This document shows positions 1 through 11,786 of a stretch of DNA of 64,000 nt, in pieces. Numbering within the stretch: the stretch's first letter is position 1; each line of letters starts with the position of its first letter. The position numbers and the translations under genes were made by a program. Under the pieces are notes generated by a model, which saw only the letters and a program-made list of their open reading frames with translations, made no database searches and was not told where the DNA came from. The stretch comes from Manduca sexta (taxonomy: Eukaryota > Arthropoda > Insecta > Lepidoptera > Sphingidae): the NCBI RefSeq assembly GCF_014839805.1, contig NC_051123.1, forward strand, positions 2,028,727 through 2,092,726. The letters run 5' to 3'.

Positions 1-297
1 ACGAAATACCAGCATTACCTATTGAAGTTATGACTAAAGCGACAGATGACACGTAACATACTATAACAGGCTGTTAGTCATAGTATTACTCACGATATGC
101 AAAACATATTGCTTTTGTAATACTCATGTTTAGTATTATATTCGGTCTTAACAAATAAACTATATATAACACCTATGACGTAGGTTTACACTATCATCCA
201 AATATATTAAAAATTTTATGTCGTCAACAGCAATACCTAGTCCCGAGTGTCACAATCCCATAATCATCTCATCCCGATCCATAATCACAACATTATA

Positions 298-487
298 GCC
301 AGTGTAACTATTGGACATAATAAAACTCGACATCTCATGTCTCAGGATGGCGAGCGCAGTGGAATACCAAACAATACCTTGTAGTTCAAGGTGTTGAATG
401 GTGTTTCGACTGTTTATGGGCGGTCGTATCGCTTACCATCAGGCGAACGGCAAGCTTGTCTCGTCATTCAATGCAATAAAAATAACT
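298..487 (+). repeat. Family B repeat, copy 1
   Basis: Poly-A-tailed retroelement 3-prime end: GATGGCGAGCGCAGTGGAAT, then GGGCGGTCGTATCGCTTACC and a CAATAAAAATAA tail. It is shared with seven other sites here. Confidence 0.8.
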
Positions 488-863
488 AAATACTATATAT
501 TTTAAGCAAAAAATTCACTCAAGCATAACGGCTCGATTCCATCACCAACCCTTCACATTTCACTGAGCACCCAAAATGTTTGCAGTTTTTTGAAGTGCCA
601 CTCTCGGTTCACGGATCCAGGTCGAAATTTAAATATCAAACAAACGCTCGACAAGAGCTCGTTTTTTTATAAAAATGCAAAACTTGTGCCGCGTTTACAC
701 TATTTTGAAATGCGAAAAAGATATGATTTAAATTTTTTTACGAACCGACTGCCTGGCATCATCATGTTCTGGGGGTTAAATGTGAAATATTACACAATAT
801 AGTAAGAAACACGCTATAACAAATATCTCAAATATATACATATAATATTATTTATTAAGTAAG

Positions 864-1495
864 TGAATGAATGAATCCTTCCTAACCGAATTTCGACCAC
901 AGCGGCCAATATCAACGGAGATCAGCCAAGTACGCAGGAGATATAGTGCACAAGTATGTGCGCAATACATAGTTGCACTCTCTGCTCCTTCACTCCCATA
1001 GTCCGGTGACACGGCAAATCCGACATGACCGGAGAAAAATCAGCCGCAGGACCAACGGCTTTACGTCATTTCCGAGGCACGGGGCTATCACACCGCCAAC
1101 TTCCTGACCCCGAGTTGCGACTGAGTAATTTTTAAGCGACGATAGCCTAGTTGGGTGTGGAACGGACTGCCGAGACGAATGTCCGCAGGTTCAAATCCCA
1201 AGGGCACACACCTCTGACTTTTCTAAAAAAATCATGTGTGTATTCTTTGTGAATTTATCGTTCGCTTTAACGGTGAAGGAAAACATCGTGAGGAAACCTG
1301 CACATCTGAGAAGTTCTCTATAGGAATTTCGAAGGTGTGTGAAGTCTACCAATCCGCACTAGGCCAGCGTGGTGGACTAAGGCCTAATCACTCTCAGTAG
1401 TAGAGGAGGCCCATGCTCAGCAATGGGCAAGTATATAATACAGGGCTGATATTATTATTATTATTATAATTTTTAAGACGGAAATTCCCAGTCGC
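864..1495 (+). repeat. Family D repeat, copy 1, split by a SINE
   Basis: Begins AATGAATCCTTCCTAACCG and CGACCACAGCGGCCAATATC, continues to 1136, is interrupted by SINE A copy 1, and resumes at 1478 with ACGGAAATTCCCAG. Confidence 0.75.
1137..1466 (+). mobile_element. Family A tRNA-derived SINE, copy 1
   Basis: Head with pol III A box TAGCCTAGTTGG and B box GGTTCAAATCC, body, then an (ATT)n tail. The exact 11-bp duplication TAATTTTTAAG flanks it (1126-1136 and 1467-1477). It interrupts family D copy 1, which continues after it. Confidence 0.9.
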
Positions 1496-1897
1496 CATAT
1501 TATAAGTATATTGTTATATTGCCTTGATAGAAATTTTGCCACGACTGATAGGATGACGTCATCCGTCCTCCCAAAGTTATATTGAATTCAAACTCGGCCA
1601 ATAAGTCCGAAATGACTTTTTTCTAGCACAAGCTCACTCGGCGCGTAAATTAAATTTATCCCGCAATACTCAGACGTCAAAGAGGAGACGAGGGCCGCTG
1701 GGCGCCGACCGGACTTTCTTTGACCGGCGGACTTTTTAATTATGTTACCCACATTGGTTGCTTAGCTCTTTGTGAAGGCCGAAAAGTGTGACGAGAGGGT
1801 TTTTATTTACTTGCTAGATATTTTACCCGGCTTTACGCATGTAAAAGCCTTATTCGTGAGTAAAAGTAGCATTGCGCATTTTTCCAGACGAGAATAT

Positions 1898-2923
1898 GTA
1901 GGGTAGAACGGGGCTTAAAGGTCCGCGGGTAAAAAGGTCCACCACTAATATCTCAAAAACAAGTGACGTATCGTTGTTGCTAATGACACAAGTGTAAAGA
2001 TGCGGGCGCGAGGGGAGGAACGCGCTATCGCTGGCCGTCGGGAGACGTCGCTTGCGGGAGATACACGGTCGCGTTTCCAAATTTTGACGTAAGTATTTTT
2101 TTCGTTTTGAATATTTTTGGTTTCAAGGACTGTTTTTAAGTTAACGATGCCTGGAAATAGTTTTTTATTATACGTTATTTAATTGTTTTTAAATGTTTAT
2201 AGTCATTTTTAAGGTAGACTGAATGTTTTTTTTTGTATAACCTCTATAAATACTCACACGCGGTTGGGGTAAAAAGGTCCGGTTGGACCTTTTTACCCCA
2301 ACCGCGAATTATTTTTGTTTTATAAGAGTTTAAATATCTATGTTTAATATTGTAAAATTTTAAGTGCTGATTTGTTTAATTTTGTTCTTCATCTGAGACT
2401 GAATATTAATTAAAGTGTTAAGATAGTTAGAATTGATAAATAAGACTTTATATTTTCCAAAAATATATTGTTATTTGATTAAGACTGATTAAATTTAATT
2501 ATACTTCAATGAAGAGATTATATTTTTTTTGTAATAATGATAACCTCATGTGTTATTTTTTTGTTTATTGAAAAAACAAATATACTTTTGATTTCCATTA
2601 AATTTAAATTTAAATTTTAATTAAATTATATGTAGTTATTATTTCATTAAACCCTTTAAAATTAAGAACGAAATATTGGACCTTTTTGCCTCCTCGCTGT
2701 CCCTTTTTACCCCTACTATGGGGCAAAAAGAGACAGATTACAATGTCTAGAAAAACAGTAAAAATATATATTTCTATAATGATGAATCAACCAAGAATTG
2801 AGCCAAACATAGTTCGATAATTGTTTGTTTCATATGTGTTGTTTGTTTTGTTGTAGTAGGTTTGATTTTCACAATGTAATTGCTAGATGTGAAATTGGAC
2901 CTTTTGGCCCCGCCCTACCCTAC
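1898..2923. mobile_element. TIR DNA element with internal hairpin
   Basis: The ends are inverted copies of about 27 bp (left GTAGGGTAGAACGGGGC, right its near complement ending GCCCTACCCTAC), matching at 23 positions. The body is AT-rich with no coding sequence. The motif GGACCTTTTTACCCC and close variants recur near 1920-1940, 2259-2306, 2680-2710 and 2897, in both orientations. A GC-rich patch at 2005-2080 is followed by GTAAGT (2089) and may be a remnant promoter or leader exon. TA lies at each end, so a TA duplication is possible. Confidence 0.6.
2259..2306. repeat. Perfect 22-bp hairpin with 4-base loop
   Basis: The arms at 2259-2280 and 2285-2306 are exact inverted copies, loop GGTT. 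The arm includes GGTTGGGGTAAAAAGGTCC. It sits centrally in the TIR element. Confidence 0.9.
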
Positions 2924-3446
2924 GGAACGTTAATCCCAAAATTAATTTATCAATGTCTATCTATGTGCCAAATTTCATCCAAAACTATTCATCGATTAAT
3001 GCGATTACTTAACAAGCATGATAGCATGGCACGCTGTATACTTTGTAGTAACGTGTAACATGTGTCAATGTTTCACAGAAAAGGCACACCTACTAAGCTA
3101 TAGCAGTCTGCCATATTACCGTCCCTAACTAACAAGGCCTTATAATATAACCCACTTTACCTGCCAAGCAAACCTCTTCTCTATGAATAAAATACGCGTA
3201 CTCTCGCTGAAAATTTTAACGACGCAAAATTAACGTAGTTACGAATAATCGTATTTCAAAAGAGCTCCGTCCTTCACCGACCTCCTTTAATTAAACCAAA
3301 TTAAACTTCTACAGTGGTAAATAACGGCGCATTTTCGGGGATGAACCACTTGTTTTAGACAACGCTGATGTTAAAATTATTATTTTTGTTAACTAAAGGT
3401 CTTATTACTATATCTGTAATGGTTTAGCCGAAGTACAGTCTCAGTT

Positions 3447-3687
3447 ACTGGTGGTAGGATACACGTATCCGCCCTAATAGCGACCATCGTACAAAAGTTA
3501 TAAAACCCGCTATAGTGGCCCATGTAAGTGTGTCGCGTTTGGGATCAGCCTGTGTATACTCAGTTTCAAACAGGCCGGCATAATTGTGTCGACTGGCAAG
3601 GGGTAATCACCTCTCGTCATTTGACATTCTAACTTTTTCTACTCCACTACATCAGGTGCACTTTGTCGCGCCCATATAAGAAGCTAG
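3447..3687 (+). repeat. Family C repeat, copy 1
   Basis: Contains CTGGTGGTAGGATACACG, AGTGTGTCGCGTTTGGGATC, ACAGGCCGGCATAATTGTGT and ends CGCGCCCATATAAG. It recurs below with the same order of blocks. Confidence 0.8.
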
Positions 3688-3753
3688 ATCTTTGTCATTT
3701 TGTATCAGTGTAAATAATTTATACTATTCATTTCTCGTTTAATACGTGAGATA

Positions 3754-4010
3754 TTGGACTACTTCATACACCATCAGTTGTAGCTAGGGCTGCTACCTTC
3801 AAATATCAAACCCGAAGAACCTTTAGCTAGTCCGGCTATTAACTATTTATACCCGTAGTTTATGGGTTCAGCCTTATCTTTGGACTACTCCGTACACCAT
3901 CAATTGAAGCTAGGGTTGCTACTTCCGATAAGTTTTAAAACAGGAGACCTTTTAACTTGCCCGGCCTAACTATTAAAACTGCAGATTACGGGTTCAACCT
4001 TGAGAAAGGA
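3754..4010 (+). repeat. Two tandem copies of a 128-bp unit
   Basis: GGACTACTTCATACACCATC at 3757 recurs as GGACTACTCCGTACACCATC 128 bp later; each is followed by AGCTAGGG and a GGTTCA block. Confidence 0.7.
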
Positions 4011-4330
4011 AGCTCTGATTGCAATTTTAAAATAACCAGAGCATTAAACATAGCCAAGCCAATATCACTGACTATTTTATCGATCAGGGTTGTCACCAAA
4101 CCCACAACCTTCCCTAGTCACTTGGCCTGATAAAAAAATAAACTTGATGGAAAAACTTTCTCGCCAGCTTGTTACTGAATACTAAATTCCGTTCGGGAGA
4201 GCGGGACTGCGGCCTCCATTATGCATAATATACTTTATATCTATGTATCTACAGACGATAATTGTATGTGAGTCATTGTGGCGGGTTTTCCGTCGGATAA
4301 TCTTTTAGAGATATCTATAATTAATTGATT

Positions 4331-4497
4331 TACGATCGTTCAAATATGATTTCAATCTTAGTCGATCTGATACCGAAAATAAACCAATCAAAATAAGTCA
4401 TTTGTGAAGATGTCAAAAAATACTTCGTTCTGACTGGTCAATTTTCGCGATGGATCGAAAACGGGATTAGTATCGTTTATTGAAAACAGCGGTTAGT
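4331..4497. repeat. Family N palindromic MITE, copy 1
   Basis: CGATCGTTCAAATATGATTT at one end and GTATCGTTTATTGAAAACAG at the other; the centre has ACCAATCAAAATAAGTCATT. Confidence 0.6.
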
Positions 4498-4540
4498 GTA
4501 AAAACCCTTTGAATGGATTAGGATTAGAAGTTGGAGGAAG

Positions 4541-4925
4541 TATCGCAATAGGGTTGTCTCCTATCAGAAATTATAAGCTTAGCGAGGAGTGGACGCACTA
4601 TTTCCGCCCTCTGGGTTATCCTATTAAATATGTAAATCTTACATGACGATTGATAAACTTTGTAATCGTTAAGGTTGTTGTCTGTCATGATAAAATGATA
4701 GGGCTCGGCGAAGAGTGGACGCACTATTTCTGCCTTTGCGTTATCCCATTAAACATGTTAATCCTGCATGACGATTAATAATTTTTTTGATCGTTTAGGG
4801 TTGTCTCCCATCATGAAAATGATAGGCTCGGCGAAGAGAAGGTTCCCTGGTTTGCCCTCTGAGTTTTCCCATTAGTCATGTACGGTGTGCAACTTGAATA
4901 AAGCTTAATAAATTTTGTAATCGCT
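4541..4925 (+). repeat. Three tandem copies of a 125-bp unit
   Basis: GGCTCGGCGAAGAG or its variant recurs at spacings of 126 and 123 bp, with GTTGTCTC and CATGACGATT blocks in each unit. The third copy is the most diverged. Confidence 0.72.
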
Positions 4926-5194
4926 AAGGAAATACATAAAGATTATTTGTAATTTCAACAACATCTTAAATGCCGATGACATCTGACACCGAGACGGGTT
5001 TAATTGTTCAATATTTAAAAACAAAGGAAGCAATACAATAACATATATTAATTGCTGAAAATGTTTACAAACAATGTATAGTAATCATACATTGTTAAAT
5101 GCATATTTGTGTCAATATCAGCAAGAGATAACCAACCAAACCAGATATGTCTGTATATGTAAAGTAGACGAGTTAAAACCTTTGATATAAAACT

Positions 5195-5290
5195 AGTTTT
5201 TGTTCCCGGTTCCGCTTGCCTAATAGCCCGTCCCAGGATAAAAAGTAGCCTAGCACTCAGTGATAATGTAGCTAAATTTTTTTCAAAATT
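5195..5290 (-). repeat. RTE-like tail fragment
   Basis: ACTAGTTTTTGTTCCCGG, then CCCAGGATAAAAAGTAGCCT, a diverged minus-strand copy. Confidence 0.5.
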
Positions 5291-6729
5291 CGATCAACAT
5301 CTCCCTACATTTTCAACTACATCACACTCACAAATTTTACCCTTTTATCAATGTAGACAAACATAAAACAATCCAAAACATCTGAGCCCAGTGTTTCGGA
5401 ATGCATAAAACACAGAACAGATAACGTCAACCTTTGGCACACAAACAAAAACATAAGACACGTAACGATATACCGTTAAATAGTTTGAAAACCGAATTTG
5501 AATTTCGAACCAGATTTCCAATTTCAAACCTAAATACCAATCGATTCGAACAATTTTCCGACAGCCAGTATTCGGATCGGTTTTTATGCCTCTTTGTTTT
5601 TTAGAACGTCGTCATCGCGAACGGAAAGACATTTACAACCCCTGGTTTAGACGATATATTGCACGCCAGCGGTAAATGTTCGCTAGCCCTGGCATGGGCT
5701 ACATTGCAAACAATTTATTCCGCACAGATGCGCCCGGTCGGACCCGCGGTGCATTTTACAGCGTTTATATTCATTTCCACATATCGATTAAACAATCACT
5801 CGGATTGCTATTCGATCAAATGAATAATTCGAATTTAATATTTTTACAGAATGTAATAAATCTTACTAATTATTAATGGCCGACAATTTAGGTTTTTAAT
5901 ATTTACTAAAAGGTTTTAAATACTAAAGATTAACAAAAAAAAAACAACATTATATAAAATATATAAGAATAGAGAATAATAAAAAAATCTCTTTAAATGA
6001 ACATACAAATATTGTTTACATCGAAAACATATAATTTATCTTCTTTCGCGACTCCTGTGAAAAACCCAAAGGAAATGATAAACAAAAATATAGTAAATTA
6101 TTGTCCATTCTTAGAATATTATCGGCAAAACGTTTTTGGTGTAATTAAGACGGTGCTCCGATACTAAGACGCTTGCGTCACAATATTACTAAGTTAATAC
6201 TTATAACAATTAAAGTACATCATATTTTATTTTTTAAAATATTTTTTTTTTGCGGCGGGGTTTAATTAAAAATCTGATTTTATTACGAACTTTGATGTAA
6301 TTTATATCTTGGAATTTTCGCCTACGAAAATAATAATCGTGGTTTCAATACCCATTTTACTTCTTACTTAAAATAAATGCGTAATTATGTTAAGAAATTT
6401 GTTACAAGTAAATGCAGAAACGCTGTACGAATTTGATGAAATTTGTTAACAAGGATATACCATTATAAGCGAAATTACGAAAGAAAACTGCACAATGTGA
6501 CCCATCAAAAGAAGCTCTTTCGCAAGACCGAAGCCGCCAGCAAAACCTAGTTATTCATATTTTCAAATGCCAAACAGCTAGAACAAAATGGAATGCAAAA
6601 AAAAAACTCGTTTCTAAAATAAACATCAACATGAATAACGTGTTCAAACATGTATTTAGTAAACACGATATGTATTTGTATACATGTACAAACATTTGAA
6701 TAAAATTATACATTTTTATTCATTGACGT

Positions 6730-7035
6730 AAATTCTACAGACTCGAACGTCCACATAAACTATTTGTTCAAAATCTGAACTAAAATAGCAACCAAAACGT
6801 CACTGTTATAACCTATTTATTCACTTGAACAACAAATAATTTTACTTATTTGACTATTATTTTCTATAGGTTTATACTTAGACTCGAGTTCTTATATCAT
6901 GAGCGCCACTCCGTACACAACCACAAGCTGTCAATATTGACCATACTAAAGTCAGTTTGAACGGATTGCAGTTCAATTCAGTTAAACACAGTGAATATTC
7001 GGAACGTCAAATCTAGTACGTAGTACTTATATGTC
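6730..7035 (-). repeat. Dispersed repeat L, copy 1
   Basis: About 300 bp shared, inverted, with 42880-43190. Long exact blocks include TTCACTTGAACAACAAATAA and ATTTTACTTATTTGACTA. Class unknown. Confidence 0.7.
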
Positions 7036-7197
7036 GACGTTTTTATTCAAATATGTGTACAAATATATACAACAAGTTTACATACATATGCACAGTAACA
7101 CGTTAAATAATAGTAAATCAAATGTGACTTCATAAAGGCAAGTTTGTAAAGATATTTGGATGTGGTGGTTGATGGTAGGTTATTTGTATTTTGTTAT

Positions 7198-7480
7198 TAG
7201 TGACGAGACGAGCTTACCATTGCCTGATGGCAAGCAATACGACCGTCCATAAACAGTAGAAACAACATCCAACAACTTAAATTAAAAAGTATTGTTTGGT
7301 ATTCCACTGCGCTCGCCATCCTGAGACATGAGATGTTAAGTCTTTTGTACAGTAGTTACTGGCTACAATGTTCATCAAACCGGAACACAACAGTGGCTAC
7401 ACACTGCTGCTTTGCGGATAAAATAGACATTGCGGTGCTACCTGCCCAGGCAGACTCTCACATATGAGAGACGTACCACC
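7198..7480 (-). repeat. Family B repeat, copy 2
   Basis: Nearly complete minus-strand copy, from GACGAGACGAGCTTACC to GAGAGACGTACCACCAGT. Confidence 0.82.
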
Positions 7481-7639
7481 AGTTTGTAATTGGGATTTTA
7501 AGAACTCGTTAGCTTGCAGAATCTAAATAATATACATATACATTAAATCAAACATTACAAGGCAGTCATGGCATTGTTTAATTGCATCTGAAGGCAGAGG
7601 ACCTAACGGCCTATTGGAGTAAACTATTGTAGAAAGGCG

Positions 7640-7785
7640 TCTTGGCTCCGCCATTTGTTTCAAACAAGTCAGTATAATTATGTCGACTGACGAGGAATAA
7701 TCATCAGTCGTCAGATACTATCTGAACCTCACTCCACTTACCGTCAGGCGCAGTGGGCTAACTGCCGTGCTTGTATAAAGAGTAA
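7640..7785 (+). repeat. Family C repeat, copy 2, 5-prime-truncated
   Basis: Begins near CAGTATAATTATGTCGACTG and ends GTGCTTGTATAAA. A minus-strand poly-A-type fragment (GAAGGCAGAGGACCTAACGG) lies just before it at 7590-7610. Confidence 0.7.
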
Positions 7786-8121
7786 GCACAGAAATTTCTG
7801 AACGGATTTGGGTGAAATATACTCGAGTTGCGCCTGTACAATGATTAATAGTTTATTAATGGAACTTATCTCTCGCTAAATTGTGTGACAAATTGAATTA
7901 GGGATGTTCTTCATTGACCCAATTTAGTTCGGAGTTCGGGTGTACTCGTCTCGTTCTAAAGGGCATAGTTAGGGCTGCCACTTCTTAGAAGACTAGATTT
8001 TTCATTATTATTTCGAAAACTGTCAAAACACGTAAGTATTTGCAAGAATTTAACCCGTCATGACTTGTCAAAATTTTATTTTCAAATATGTACAGGTAGC
8101 TGAATGTTTGCCGCCAAACAT

Positions 8122-8211
8122 TGACAGCTACGCGTGTGACGGAAAAATAACCTTATTATGTAGTATATAAGGTTATAATCCCGTGACACACGCAAATGTC
8201 ATGTAGCTGTC
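8122..8211. repeat. Inverted repeat around AACCTTAT
   Basis: TGACAGCTACGCGTGTGACG and AAATAACCTTATTA are mirrored by TATAAGGTTATAATCCCGTG and ACACACGCAAATGTC. Probably a small MITE. Confidence 0.55.
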
Positions 8212-8980
8212 TTGGCTCGCCGGCGAGCCACGAGAGACCAAGAGTTAATTGAGGAAACGGTTAAAATTGCTTATAAAATTTAATTGCTGCCATATTCTAT
8301 GGTTTGTCTCACATTTACAAGTTCTTAAAATATGAAACATTTGTTAAAATATGAAACATTAAAGGAAATACCATTTAGAAACTTCTAGCTATTAACAATC
8401 TTTGAATATGTCTATATAGTCTCACATGAATTTTGGACAGGTAATTTTATATAACCATGAAATTTGATCATTTTTCTATCATCCAAACAGCGTTATTCAA
8501 ATATCAACCAAGTATACCGTCAATTTCAATAAGTGACCCCAAACTTTTATCGATCGCCCAAGATAATGAACCACTCAGACTTAAAGTTCCATTGACGTGC
8601 TTACAAATTACTTATAATTGGTGTTTTCTCGAGATCGGATCAAAGATTGAAATACGGATCGCTTATCGAAATCGACGGATAATCAATAAAATATATATAT
8701 ACAACTATAGCCTTTAGAGAACCCCAAACAAAATTGCCTGACATTAACACCTTCATAAAAGGCGAGTCTATATAGAAATTCTTATCGAGGTCGGTTTACG
8801 ACTGCTTATTCACATGACATTCTCGACCCTATTACCAAGGTAATAAAGCGTGGAAAATCCACAGGTGTGATTATGTTTGCTTACGTTACGTCTCGCGTTT
8901 CAGATTGCGAGGGAAAGGCGTCCGAGAAAAAGATGATGTAATGCAAGAGGAAATGTTTGGCGACATTTAGGGAGATTTCA

Positions 8981-9035
8981 TAGGCGGTAGCGGTAGCGGG
9001 GGCGGAGGCGGACGCGAGCGAGTGAGCGGGAGCGT
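8981..9035. repeat. GC-rich purine-biased simple repeat
   Basis: Imperfect GGCGGTAGCGGTAGCGGGGG-type hexamer/trimer repeat followed by GCGAGCGAGTGAGCGGGAGC. It explains an Ala/Ser-rich chance frame on the minus strand. Confidence 0.6.
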
Positions 9036-10010
9036 TTAATGTAATCAAGGTTAAGTATTCATGCCTATTTTGTGAGGACAAGTTACGTGGAATTTGAAAA
9101 ATAAAAAGTGTGTCTATATAATTTATGAAAAAATCATCACATGACGTTTCATACAAAACTGATAAAGATTCACAAAGAAATAGATAATCCGATCGGAAAT
9201 GACTATATCAGGTAAATTTAATAAAAAAAAACTTCCTTGATAACAAACAAAATAAATCAATAAATAGCCAATGAAATTATTTGGTTACAATTTAACTTCC
9301 CGGATCATAAAAATTCAATAGGTTATCATTTGACTACAATATTGACTTGCTAAATAGTTCTTTTCTTTATCATTCGACCATAATGATATTTTATATAGTA
9401 TAATATGTTTATTGTAAATAAATATTTGCATACAAAATTCAGGGTTAAATATCAATAAAAAAAAAACATGAATTCTGAACTCCAAATAAAAAAAAAAACA
9501 GTCAAGAGTTATGAGTCTTCTCAGCCGCTTTGCTGAAAATGGCGCTACATTACTACGAAAATATTACATACCTAGCTAAAAAGAGAACCACGTAAATTAA
9601 ATTTCTATTTGCTTTTCATCTAAAACTTAAACGTGTTATTGTAAACTAGATCTACTCGTCTTTGCATTAAGATCGTGAATCCACAACTATTTGCATCACA
9701 AACCAAAATCAACATACGAATGAGAATCTTGCATATTTACTTTACTGATGCTATTCTAACATTGTGTGTGCTACTTTATCTAACATATTGTTTGTATTCC
9801 ACAAGTATTTTCCAAGGATGTATAATATATACAAGGATATGTATTAGACAATAATATACCTAATATTTGTGTCTTGTATAGTGTTGCCAGATGTTCCGTA
9901 TTTAGGCACATTTTAAAATATCTCGGCGGAACATGCTCTGTCCCGTAAATTGATCGATCTATGATTGCCTAGTAGTTGATGCGTGTTTTTAATTACCATT
10001 ACAATTGTAT

Positions 10011-10714
10011 TAGTCCATTGAAATGTTACATTTTTTAGGCCTTACCTTGCGTTTTTTAGAGGACGCAATTTTATTTTTTAGAAGTGTAGGGGGGGTCAGT
10101 GTAAAGCTAAAACCAAGTTTGTGGGGTCGCCACCCTTGTCCCACGGCCGCCATCTTGGTTTGAAATGGTTTTTACGATGTATCTCTTAAAACTATTTATC
10201 TGACAAAAAAAAATTATGAACATTTTTTGTTGCAAATTAAATTCTCTACAACTTTGGTCTAGTAACTTTTGTCGTAGAACTATAAATAAAAAAGTTATAA
10301 GCGAAAATGTTAAGAAATTCAATGTTAAGCAATGTCCATTGCAACGTCATCAGAACGTGTGTTTATAAGGTTCATAATACGTACAACACAAACCCGCGGT
10401 TGTCGGCTTGTACGCGAATTACTTGGATCCTGAATCGCTTTGGGACAGATGAAGCAATTGCTTAACATTTTTGCTTATAACTTTTTTATTTATAGTTCTA
10501 CGACAAAAGTTACTGGACCAAAGTTGTAGAGAATTTAATTTGCAACAAAAATGTTTATAATTTTTTTTTAGATAAATAGTTTAATAGATACATCGTAAAA
10601 ACCATTTCAACCCAAGATGGCGGCCAAACTTACACTGACCCCCCCTACACTTCTAAAAAATAAAATTGCGTCCTCTAAAAAACGCAACCCCAAATGTAAC
10701 TTTTCAATGGACTA
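10011..10714. mobile_element. 704-bp fold-back element (H1)
   Basis: The ends read TAGTCCATTGAAA and TTTCAATGGACTA. Inverted arms of roughly 250-310 bp run inward from both ends and flank a loop of about 130 bp (10330-10455). TA at each end may be the target duplication. Each arm contains CCAAGATGGCGGCC-type sequence. There is no coding capacity. A related, more decayed element lies at 56092-56850. Confidence 0.8.
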
Positions 10715-11207
10715 TATTGATTGTTACAAATATGTTAAAACGAATAAAATACTTTAAAACTGACTCGATGCTCGAAAAAATGTATAAAAAATTAAAAAAT
10801 GTCGCAAAATATTTTTGTTTCTTATTTGTCCCTTCTTATTTGTTTACAATTTAATTTAACATTCAATAAAACTATAATTATCATCATCATTGGCAATTAA
10901 CATCTACGTGAGATGATTTCATAACTAACGTTGAAGATGCGAGGATATACACCTACGCTGGTGACAGACCGATTCTAGCACGAAAAGTACGACTGCAGTT
11001 TTGGCAGCGAATTTTATATTTATACAAAACACGTACTTAGTAAATTTAATTATTTTAGTCTGCGAACCAGCAAACCATGTAAATTATGACCAAAAAATAC
11101 GAAATAAGAACCCTATTTACTCAAAATACCTAGGAATAAAGGCGATATTCACATTCTCACCGACCGGTCACAATTGGCTTACTGCCTTTTCGAATATACG
11201 TTCCTGA

Positions 11208-11347
11208 TAGCTTTTTCGATCCATCGCCCAAATGAACCAATCACAACAAAGGTTTTAGATATGCTTAAAAGTGACTTATTTTGATTGTTTTATTCCCGGT
11301 ATCAAATCAAAGATTAAGATCGTTTATTGAAAGCGGCCGGTAATTAT
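11208..11347. repeat. Family N MITE, copy 2
   Basis: TCGATCCATCGCCCAAATG, TGACTTATTTTGATTGTTTT, GATCGTTTATTGAAAGCGG. Confidence 0.6.
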
Positions 11348-11360
11348 GGACGTATCTTTT

Positions 11361-11530
11361 TTTCGTTGAATAACGAGACGAGCTTGCCGTTCCCCTGATG
11401 GTACGCGATACCACCGTCCATAAACAGTAGAAACACCAACACCTTGAATTACAAAGTATTGTTTGGTATTCCAGTGTGCTCGCCATGTCAAATCCACTGG
11501 CTACAATTTCCTACTAACCGGCATATCTTA
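11361..11530 (-). repeat. Family B repeat, copy 3, truncated
   Basis: Minus-strand 3-prime part with ACGAGACGAGCTTGCCG and GTATTCCAGTGTGCTCGCC. Confidence 0.75.
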
Positions 11531-11646
11531 AAATCCCCTCTGAAGTAGCAACGTCCATATTTCTTAGTATATTCACCCCAACTTCAGGGCGTACTAGAAG
11601 CTCAGGAACATCTAGCAAAAACAGAACATTCTAGAATACTACTCAC

Positions 11647-11786
11647 GCTGTCAATCTGCTGTTGCTTCTCTTGCAGCTGCACCTCTTGCAGGCGCAGCGT
11701 GGCGCGCTGCTTCTCCGCTGTGCTGCTCAGCCGTGATAGCACCTCCTGGTCGTGTTCCCTAGCAGGAGACGGCGGCGCGCTCGTGC
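11647..11786 (-). CDS. Rilpl: RILP-like protein, coding exon 3
   Basis: Internal exon, 140 bp; with the single base carried over from exon 2 it gives 47 codons and exits in phase 0 at a GTGAGT donor. The encoded stretch starts GTSAPPSPAREHD and becomes a Gln/Glu-rich coiled coil (STAEKQRATLRLQEVQLQEK), matching the coiled coil ahead of the RH2 region in RILPL. The acceptor chosen (TACTGCCAG at 11787-11795) has a weak pyrimidine tract, but it keeps the frame and gives a sensible junction; a CAG about 70 bases upstream on the minus strand is a possible alternative. No later exon with an RH2-like sequence was found between 1 and 11646, so the gene probably continues left of the window. Confidence 0.78.

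Larger units (their letters stand above)
1..11646. other. Rilpl intron after exon 3 (open at left edge)
   Basis: Apart from the repeats listed separately, I see nothing recognisable at 1-297, 488-863, 1496-1897, 2924-3446, 5291-6729, 7036-7197, 7786-8121, 8212-8980, 9036-10010 and 10715-11207: AT-rich DNA without coding signal. The open frames at 590-802 and 2825-3058 look like chance. A somewhat GC-richer patch at 5590-5760 gave no convincing exon on either strand. Confidence 0.5.

Noticed and set aside
5590..5760. GC-richer stretch considered as the next Rilpl exon.
   Set aside because: No reading on the minus strand combined acceptor, donor and coiled-coil or RH2-like sequence.
8881..9156. 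Ala/Ser/Thr-rich minus-strand frame that could mimic a linker exon of Rilpl.
   Set aside because: The Ala/Ser run is produced by a GC-rich simple repeat; there are no splice sites in the right phase.
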